Positions 56,991-64,000 of a stretch of 64,000 nt of DNA are shown here, piece after piece. The stretch is from Paramyrothecium sp. XJ0827 (lineage: Eukaryota > Ascomycota > Sordariomycetes > Hypocreales > Stachybotryaceae). The stretch spans positions 248,001-312,000 of the forward strand of contig JAJFPB010000005.1 in assembly GCA_020881915.1 (NCBI GenBank). Reading direction: 5' to 3'. The notes under the pieces are model-generated. The model was not told the DNA's origin, did not search any database, and worked only from the letters and a program-made list of their open reading frames with translations. Position 1 is the first letter of the stretch. Each line of letters opens with the position of its first letter. A program made the translations under genes and the position numbers.

Positions 56991-57729
56991 ATAAGTCGGC
57001 CAACTGGTCAACAGATAACTCAATACGTACGAGAGTCGTAACCCAAACATGCATTACAGACGTTCCAAACACGTGTATCTCTGTCTCAGGTAGATTTAAG
57101 CTTTTCCTTCATGGACTCAAATGTTTCACAAAAGTTTGTAGGCTGGTAGCCGTCCTCGTCAAAATTGGTTTCTTTGTAGGGATAATATTGGAAATTTCCA
57201 CTAGGTTTGCCCATTCTTAACCCTTCATCCCTGAAAAGCAAGTTACAATAAAGCTGTAGCAAAATCGCAACAAATGATGCAGTCTAGATAGTGTGTGAGG
57301 TCTGTGTAGTGTCCAAGCCGCCAATCGGCACGCTGGCTCTTGGAAGATATACCTTCCAAAGAATTTCAACTCTTGGACTTTCAAATAATGCCTCTTGATT
57401 TAGTTGTTTTGGGGATTTTTACTCGCGAATTAGAATCTCGAGTAACAAGACAAATATTTATCCAGGGCCTGCGTTATTAAGCGTACTCTGTCTCGTAAAC
57501 ATGGATTCAAGATCACCACTGAACTCATTCCCAAGCCATTTAAACATTTTTATGTTTGTGATTGAAATGATGTATGAGGGACCATCATACTCTATAATAA
57601 GCTATTTGACGAACTCTTTTCAGTCCACTCTTTCAGTAGACGGCTGTCAGTGGTCCTGCTCGTCATCTTTCTTCTTCGTAATGTCTGGCTTAAGGAGCAA
57701 ATGTATGAACAAACTGCCAAAAAAATGCT
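56991..57729. other. Convergent intergenic gap
   Basis: 740 bases between the 3' ends of the S28 peptidase and the OYE gene; AT-rich in parts, no gene recognised. Confidence 0.5.
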
Positions 57730-58830
57730 TCATCTAGCCTCGACAGATGCCAAAAATTCCTTGCTATAAGGGTAGTCTGTGTATCCCTTTGTTTGAACTG
57801 GTGTATAGAATGTGGCTCGATCGTACTGGTTTGGTGGGATGCCATTCTGGAGGCGGTAGACTAGATCAGGAGTAGAGACAAAGTAGCGGCCGAAAACTGC
57901 AAGCACATCGTAGTCCTTGTACTCTTCGTCGACGGCATGTCGAGCACGGTCGCCATTCATGCCACCTGCAACAAAGATGGGGGACTGATTATTCCAGATA
58001 TCAAAGGCCCACTCCAGACCCTCGGTCTTTTCGGTATCAACATTGTTGTTCACTCGCGACTCGATGAGATGAAGATAAGCGAGGTCGAGTTCCTTGAGGC
58101 CTCGAACGATGTGCGAGAACTGTCGTGTGGCGACGCTAGTCTCCATTCTCATGCCTTGGAAGTTGCTCCACGGGCTGAGTCTGAAGCCAACCTTATCGCT
58201 ACCAACAGCTTCTACAACGGCCTTGGCTACCTCGAGAGCGAAGCGTGAGCGATTCTCAACACTGCCACCCCATGAGTCCGCACGATGATTGACAGTATCT
58301 TGACTGAACTGATCAATCAAGTAGCCATTGGCGCCGTGAACCTCGATACCATCAAAGCCTGCTTGGATTGCATTCTGAGACGCCTTTTTGAAGTCATTGA
58401 TGCAGTCCCAGATCTCTGATTCGGACATCTCTTGGGGCACAGGAGCGCCTGCATCCATTGGGACGGGTGAAGAGCTGTACAAGGGGTAGCCCTCGATGCG
58501 GCCAGCACGGCCCGGGGCGCATAGTTGACTGTACATGAAGCACCCCTTGGCGTGAACGGCATCTGTGATCTTTTTCCACCCCCTGATCTGAGCATCGCTC
58601 CACATACCTGGCGAGTTATCACCACCAGTGTGAGCAGGGGAGGGATAAGTTGCCTCGGCAATAATAAGTGTACCAGGTGTTGTAGCTCTTTGGGTGTAGT
58701 ATTCCAGCATGCTGGCAGAAGGAGAGTGATCGTCTTGAGCTCTGAATCGAGTCAAAGGGGCCATTACGATCCGATGGCCGAGTTTAGCCTTGCCGACGGT
58801 AATGGGCTTGAAAAGACGTGTTGAACTCAT
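57730..58830 (-). CDS. NADH:flavin oxidoreductase / old yellow enzyme
   Basis: An intronless gene of 366 codons; the ATG at 58830 gives MSSTRLFKPITVGKAKLGHR, the normal OYE start, while the frame upstream lacks an ATG. Conserved parts are IVMAPLTRFRA (FMN phosphate region), TLIIAEATYPS, CFMYSQLCAPGRAGR, the H-x-x-N substrate pair plus Tyr in EVHGANGYLIDQFSQD, SWGGSVENRSRF, and the FMN-binding IFVAGGMNG and AVFGRYFVSTPDL. These FMN enzymes reduce activated C=C bonds with NADPH in the cytosol and occur in stress responses and in alkaloid or polyketide pathways. It is close to a secreted phenolic esterase and a CoA ligase on the same strand. Confidence 0.93.
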   Translation of the reverse strand: MSSTRLFKPITVGKAKLGHRIVMAPLTRFRAQDDHSPSASMLEYYTQRATTPGTLIIAEATYPSPAHTGGDNSPGMWSDAQIRGWKKITDAVHAKGCFMYSQLCAPGRAGRIEGYPLYSSSPVPMDAGAPVPQEMSESEIWDCINDFKKASQNAIQAGFDGIEVHGANGYLIDQFSQDTVNHRADSWGGSVENRSRFALEVAKAVVEAVGSDKVGFRLSPWSNFQGMRMETSVATRQFSHIVRGLKELDLAYLHLIESRVNNNVDTEKTEGLEWAFDIWNNQSPIFVAGGMNGDRARHAVDEEYKDYDVLAVFGRYFVSTPDLVYRLQNGIPPNQYDRATFYTPVQTKGYTDYPYSKEFLASVEAR

Positions 58831-60008
58831 GCTGTGTAATGAACTTGTAAGAGAGCGATGCAAAATACTGGTTTCTGTGTGCTATGATTCTGACTGACAC
58901 TGATATTTCAGGTTTTCTTGGACTGCCACTACCTCGAGCTATTTATGAGAAAGGCCCTCTTCCTGACGCATAATGTAAACCCGTACTTTTCGAACTCCAC
59001 AAATCCAAGAATCACCACTCATTAATCGTGTCGCCATCACTTGAGTCGTTAAAAATGGGTCTGACCTCCAAGACTGGGTTGGAGTAGAAATGATGGCTGA
59101 TTTCTTCTCCAACTCTAACCAAACCGGTCCTGGTTGGGTATTAGTCGGTCCACTCAAACGCTCTAGTAAGTGTCGAAAGGGTATTAGCCACCTTGTTCCC
59201 CACCGAGAAACATGCTCCTCTTGGAGTCGTCATCGCGGTACGGCTTCGTTTAAGGCACCTATATAAGGCCTCTACTTTCTCGTCATTTTCAAGGCACCTA
59301 ATGCTATTTTTTGGAGATTTTCGCTCGGCAAATTCAATTACGCTTACCAATGCTTGATTTGTAATTGCCTCTGATAAGTCTCTCATCAATTCGCATTTCT
59401 AATCCCAGCCTCCTACGCGATGATGCATTTAGCTAGCCTCACAATCGGATGCTGCTTTAACGTTGAGCTCGCACCTGCAGAAATTCAACTTCACGTCCTG
59501 GCCATCGATCGGATGATCTACCGTCTTTAAGAGTTATTCACTCTTTGGATTATTCGTGAGTCCCTGCATTATTTATCCTAGCACTAAATTCGGTCATTTT
59601 CCGAGTCCCTTTGGATAAGTAGATGTGTACAACCTTTATTTGCAATGAGAATAGACAAATTCTGGAAGTTGTCGAAGTTTGGACGACCATCGGATGTGAT
59701 TGGCCGCTTATCTAGCATCGACACTGCTCGTCCAGAGCGTCATACTACAAGTACCAGCAGAAAATCGAATAGTTCTATCCAAAGGAGAAGGGAGTAACAT
59801 CACGGATGAAGGGCTCTTGTAGCTGACACGTGTAAAGAAGCTGCGAATCAAGTACTGGGGAGATTATGCTCCAGCTTTTAACTTTACCAAAATGGGATGT
59901 CTTACTGCAGAGGAGACCAATGACAGAGGTCGGAAAGTTCTTCTGCACACGATCTAAGCGACTCTTGTTACAGGATCTGCATATTGGCTGACCAGCCGAT
60001 ACTACCCT
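58831..60008. other. Intergenic, no gene seen
   Basis: 1.2 kb upstream of the OYE gene and downstream of the tannase. Short frames only. Confidence 0.45.
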
Positions 60009-61574
60009 CTAACGACACTCCCAGCTTTCAGCCGAATTCGGATCTCCACTTCCACTGTAGACATTGCGAAGAGGATATTTGCAATGCCTCCTCTGAAACT
60101 TGACTTCCTCCTTGCTCGGACCGACAAAGGCAGTGCCCAGTACATACTCGGGAGCTTTACCTTCCTCAACCCATTGTACGATGGCCGACAGCACATTTTC
60201 TTCCGGGTTTTCGCCTGCCAAGGTCGAAGCCCTGTTGCCAATGTTGTAAGCTCCAGTACCTCCACCGCAGTGTGCCATGCCGGAAATGCGGAAGTAGCGG
60301 TAGAAGTCGTCCAATTCCTCAGACCGCAGTGCCATTGTCCTGGACACGAGATTATAGTAACGTGCCGAGTTGTCGCTGGTGATCAAGTTATCCTGCAGTC
60401 CATGATAGTGGAGAATCTTGGTGCCCCGGTCCTTCACACCAGATAGATCCCCTTGGAAGGCGTCGATGCCGTAGGTCTCGGTATTCCTGGCGGCCTCGAT
60501 ATCATCGAGCGTCATGTTGCCGTCGAAGGACGGGTCATTGTAGATGACGTACTGCCACCACTCTTGGGCGTAAGCGAAAGGTCTTCCGTTCCAAAGGACG
60601 CCGGATGATTCCACACCAGGCTGCATCCGGGGATATACAAGTTCGCCATGCTTATCATACAGAGCTGCATACGCTCTGCGAACTGTTTCTGCTTGCACAC
60701 CAGTGAGGCAGTTCTCGGTCTGATTGCCGGTGCATAGGAGTCTCTCCGGGCGGTATTGGCAGAGGTCTGGGTCTTCAATGACAGAGTCCACATGGCCATC
60801 GAGACCATCACACACCTTGAGCGTATCTTGAACCACCAATTGCCATAAATCTCGGGTCAGGAAGGTTGGCGAACCTGGTTTGCCAACAATGTTGTAGTAC
60901 CACCCAGACGAGGATTGTAGTCCAGTGAAATCAAATGCAGGAGCTCCAGCTACAATGCCGTCAAAGTCTTCGGGAAATCGTTGAGCCTCCATGAATCCCT
61001 GTCGGCCACCAGTTGAACAGCCGAGGTAGTAAGACTTGGTGGGCGTCTTCCTGTACAGCGCTTCGGTCACCTGTTTTCCAAGGACCACGCCCGTGTGGAC
61101 TGCGCGGTATGCGAAGTCCTCCACCACGCCAGGTTTGTTGAAGAATGGCAGGCCTGTGTTGCCATCATGGCCATTGTTCGTCCCCACGGCAGCAAAGCCC
61201 CTCTCAACGGCGTAGGACAAGTCTGAGTAGCCAATGCATCCGCCCAACCCCCCGTTGCCAACGCTCAGGAAGCGCCCCGTCCAGTTTAGAGGCAGCCACG
61301 TTTCAAGGCTGACATTACTGTCAGGGCCAGTGTGGGCTACCAGGCTGACGCGACAGAAGCTAAAGTTAAAAGCTCTGTTTACCCCTTCGCATGTCGGATG
61401 TGTTGAAGGCACGGTGAGGTTGGTGCCGGCATTAACATATTCGCTAAATCTTATCGTGGTATTGGCAACGTCCCCAGCGAGCGTATCGGCAAGGGACGCG
61501 CATTGTTGGGAAAAGGAGCACGAGCCTGCAGCCACTGAGGACAGGAGCAAGGATGACAGAAATGCGGTCTTCAT
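60009..61574 (-). CDS. Tannase/feruloyl esterase family, secreted
   Basis: A single exon of 521 codons. The ATG at 61574 is chosen because it begins a signal peptide (MKTAFLSSLLLSSVAAGSCS); the open frame runs on upstream without protein character. Family traits are VSLETWLPLNWTGRFLSVGN then GGLGGCIGY, NNGHDGNTG, the nucleophile elbow YYLGCSTGGRQG (CS of the CS-D-HC motif), AGAPAFDFTG, and the catalytic His in ISGMAHCGGG (HC). A calcium-binding type loop, CDGLDGHVDSVIEDPDLCQY, lies in the lid domain. Numerous N-glycosylation sites are present. Such enzymes hydrolyse gallate or hydroxycinnamate esters in plant tissue. A TATA-like box lies about 60 bases upstream. Confidence 0.93.
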   Translation of the reverse strand: MKTAFLSSLLLSSVAAGSCSFSQQCASLADTLAGDVANTTIRFSEYVNAGTNLTVPSTHPTCEGVNRAFNFSFCRVSLVAHTGPDSNVSLETWLPLNWTGRFLSVGNGGLGGCIGYSDLSYAVERGFAAVGTNNGHDGNTGLPFFNKPGVVEDFAYRAVHTGVVLGKQVTEALYRKTPTKSYYLGCSTGGRQGFMEAQRFPEDFDGIVAGAPAFDFTGLQSSSGWYYNIVGKPGSPTFLTRDLWQLVVQDTLKVCDGLDGHVDSVIEDPDLCQYRPERLLCTGNQTENCLTGVQAETVRRAYAALYDKHGELVYPRMQPGVESSGVLWNGRPFAYAQEWWQYVIYNDPSFDGNMTLDDIEAARNTETYGIDAFQGDLSGVKDRGTKILHYHGLQDNLITSDNSARYYNLVSRTMALRSEELDDFYRYFRISGMAHCGGGTGAYNIGNRASTLAGENPEENVLSAIVQWVEEGKAPEYVLGTAFVGPSKEEVKFQRRHCKYPLRNVYSGSGDPNSAESWECR

Positions 61575-61630
61575 ATTGCAGGCTTGCTCATGAATCGAAT
61601 GACCTAGAGCTGGGCATGTATCTGGCGCGA

Positions 61631-61638
61631 ATATATAT
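61631..61638 (-). promoter_or_regulatory. TATA-like box of the tannase/feruloyl esterase gene
   Basis: The minus strand reads TATATATT about 60 bases before the ATG at 61574. Confidence 0.4.
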
Positions 61639-62529
61639 TGTCCAGCTGAGTGGAAGAAAGCATCACATTGCGTGGGTTCCATGCTGTCAGTCCGGCATGA
61701 TAATAAGGATGTCAAGTCGATATCCCGGTCCCAGAAGCCGAACTGCGATGATCTCACATTGGACGGACTTAATTCCCCTAATTGAACTAGAATGTCACCT
61801 CGTCAACCCCGCCGCCTCCACTTGAATCGCTTGGTTGGACCGAGCGCCAGGAGGGCTAGTCTTCATTACCGGGCACTGACTAGCTGGGAAGCTTTCCCCG
61901 CATGAGACCAGGATCGAAACTGTCTACACTGCCTGGCCAGTTGGAAGAATATTGTTCCTCGGCATGAGCCATTTATGTTGTCGGAAAGGGTCCGAGGGGT
62001 GCGCGATATGGACTCCGTTCTAGAAGTTGTAAGAGGGAGATATTAGGTCAAACATATGTATACAAATTACTATCTACTGACCCGATCTCTGCAGAACAAT
62101 CGGTTCATCTGGAGCATCTCCAACGATTATCAGGCCGTACGATGCCTTGGAGCCACATGAGATGGCTGTACCACCTCTCTTTTTCCAGCACGGCATGGAA
62201 TCAGTTTATGTAGTGTCAATTTTATTTTCCCACACTCTAACTAGGAGCATTTGCATGGAGCGAGTACAGGAGCTCTCCCAAAAAGCATTGTCAGAGGGGG
62301 CGCGAGCCAATACCCGGCAAACGAGACACTTAAGCAATAAGTGTCGTGTTCGAAGCTCTTTAGGCCTGTGTATTCTAAAGAAAAACATTTTTCGGCTCTT
62401 CATGCACTCAGGACTGCGTCAGCTTGATTGAAAATAGTTCTGATAGTTGCGCTTGCTCCTGATCCTTGGCTTGCTCCTGCAAAATTTGACATAAAGAACA
62501 GTTAAAACATACACCAAACAGTAACTGGC
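61639..62529. other. Intergenic, no gene seen
   Basis: 900 bases between the tannase promoter and the 3' end of the CoA ligase. Frames at 62147-62431 (plus) and its antisense lack motifs. Confidence 0.45.
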
Positions 62530-64000
62530 TCACAATTTCCCTTGTCTCTGCTCCTTCTTCACCAATTCTCGAAGCTCTTTTCTGAGGATTTTGCCAGACG
62601 GAGACCTCGGCACCGCATCCACGAAGACGAGCCCTCCTCTGAGCTGTTTGTAGCCAGCCACATTTGCCTTCACAAAGCCAATCAAATCGTCCGCTGTAAC
62701 CTTTCCTTGTGCGGGCGGCGCCAATACCACGTATGCCCTCGGTGCTTCTGTACCTTGCCATGGGACCCCTACCACGGCGGAGTCGAGGACAGCCGGATGT
62801 GAGGAGATGAGTCCCTCCAACTCAGCGGGAGCCACCTGCAAGCCCTTGTACTTGATAAGTTCCTGGAGATGGTTAGTTGTGTAACACATCGGCACAGGGA
62901 CGTATTACCTTCCGCCTATCCACGACATACAATAAATCGCCCTGCATGGTGAGGATATCGCCACTTCTAAACCAGCCATCCGATGTAAAAGACGACTTGT
63001 TGGCCTCGTTGTTCTTGTGGTACCCCTTAGTGACCATAGGGCCCTTGAGAAGAGCCTCTCCAGGTTCTCCTGGTGCAACGTCTTTGTCGTTCTCGTCGAC
63101 CAACCTATCCACAATTAGAGCTGAATTTGTGGCAGATAGGTGGACTCACCTGAGAGAAACGTTCGGTAGCAGCGACCCCACACTTCCGCTGATATCGTCC
63201 CTCGGCGGAGTGTGTGTCACTGATCCTGTCGTTTCGCTAAGGCCCCAAGTCTGGGTGATTTGACAATTTGGCAATTTCTTGTTTGCCTCTTCCTGTAAAG
63301 CTTTACTCAATGGAGCCGCACCGCTCACAGCCGACCGCATCGAGAGAAATTGGTCTCTTGCGGCTGGATGTTTGGCAATTGCCATGAGAATGGGTGGTAC
63401 CGTGAACCAATTGGTGATTTTCAGTGCGGCAGAATACTTGAGGAAATCTTCAAAGTTGAAGCTTGGCATCCAATACACCGCACCGCCATTGTATAGGGGA
63501 TTGATGAAGTAACCTTGAACGCCGGCAATATGCGCTGACGGTAGATGCCCAAGCGTTCTGAGCTCAAGAGGATTGCCTTCTTCTTCCCACTGTTTCCAGG
63601 TGGGCCAATTGACCACTGCGACAAGGTAACATTCTGAGACCACGTTCATGTGGCTCACAAGGACGCCTATGCCTTTTAGAAATTTCCTGAAACATTGGTC
63701 TCAACTCACCTTTGGGAAGGCCCGTAGTGCCAGAAGAGTACAGAAGACAGATCTTGCTATTTTCAAGCTCCGTTAAGTCTGTAATCTTCCTCCATGGCAA
63801 TTTGTGCTTGAAGTCACACACCACCGAGCCGTCAATATTGTACAATTTGACGTTGGGATATGATTCGAGCACAAGAATCCTCCTCGCGTCCAAGCCAGCC
63901 TGTTGAGCTGCGGCCTGCGCCACCTCTCTCCGGTCTTTACTGCATATTAATACTTGTCCTGGGCCATCTTTGATCTGTCGGGCGAGATCTGTAGGCGTGG
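62530..64000 (-). CDS. AMP-dependent acyl-CoA ligase (4-coumarate-CoA ligase-like), 5' part outside the window
   Basis: Exons in view are 64000-63710, 63666-63150, 63104-62909 and 62862-62530, with introns of 43, 45 and 46 nt; the gene continues beyond 64000. Motifs in order are the P-loop-like AMP motif YSSGTTGLPKG completed across the intron as VLVSHMNVV, LPSAHIAGVQGYFINPLYNG, TQTWGLSETTGSVTH, the GDIL region of DGWFRSGDILTMQGDLLYVV, DRRKELIKYKGLQVAPAELE (hinge and A8 motif) and SPSGKILRKEL with the catalytic Lys. These match the fungal 4CL-like/luciferase clade that activates aromatic or fatty carboxylates. The protein ends QGKL, close to a peroxisomal PTS1 signal but not a strong one. An alternative acceptor six bases upstream (63673) would add two residues. 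Confidence 0.9.

Noticed and set aside
61575..61757. 61-codon N-terminal extension of the tannase frame
   Set aside because: Begins at a non-signal sequence and would bury the clear signal peptide starting at 61574.
1..64000. CRISPR arrays, rRNA operons, insertion sequences
   Set aside because: No direct-repeat arrays, rRNA-like blocks or readable transposases were seen; the introns and gene types show a eukaryotic nuclear segment.

Overview
The window is nuclear DNA of a filamentous ascomycete, most likely a Sordariomycete and probably Hypocreales or a close relative. The evidence is short GT-AG introns (about 43-92 nt, with CTNAC-like branch sites), dense genes on both strands, and a set of secreted enzymes and small secreted proteins typical of plant-associated or saprotrophic moulds: GH28 exopolygalacturonase, GH6 glucanase, tannase/feruloyl esterase, S28 and M14 peptidases and a BAS2-like protein. 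Several long gene-poor stretches, one AT-rich island that looks RIP-mutated, and many decayed genes suggest an accessory or subtelomere-like segment. Species cannot be fixed from the sequence alone.

Layout. 1-8.7 kb: 3' end of an extended SDR, a crotonase, a second SDR reductase, a bZIP/DUF3425 regulator and a large intronless flavoprotein-like gene. 9.7-15.4 kb: mostly relics, namely a possible MFS N-terminus, a 5'-truncated five-exon piece of a very large NO VEIN/sacsin-like protein, and an SRPK-type kinase pseudogene. 16.4-22 kb: an MDR oxidoreductase and a GPI-anchored M14 carboxypeptidase, flanked by two minus-strand fragments that may be the two ends of one broken 2OG-oxygenase-like gene. 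23.4-32.5 kb: amino-acid transporter, a long empty stretch, an 8-Cys secreted protein, a GH28 exopolygalacturonase and an HRQ/DUF3445 haem protein. 34.4-39.9 kb: GH6 enzyme, BAS2-like protein, two head-to-head 5'-truncated relics, and a VOC protein. 40.9-53.6 kb: two convergent MFS transporters, a GPI-tailed Cys-rich protein, a P450 with a GC-AG intron, a possible MFS remnant and a D-amino-acid-oxidase-like flavoenzyme. 55.2-64 kb: S28 peptidase, old yellow enzyme, tannase/feruloyl esterase and the 3' part of a 4-coumarate-CoA-ligase-like gene.

How the genes may work together (inference). The secreted hydrolases fit degradation of plant wall pectin, beta-glucan, phenolic esters and protein, with amino-acid and anion transporters taking up products. 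The tannase, OYE and CoA ligase at the right edge could form a phenolic-ester utilisation group. The crotonase, SDR, bZIP and flavoprotein at the left edge could be a small regulated metabolic cluster. Gene models were spliced by hand from consensus sites and reading-frame continuity; no database search was run.
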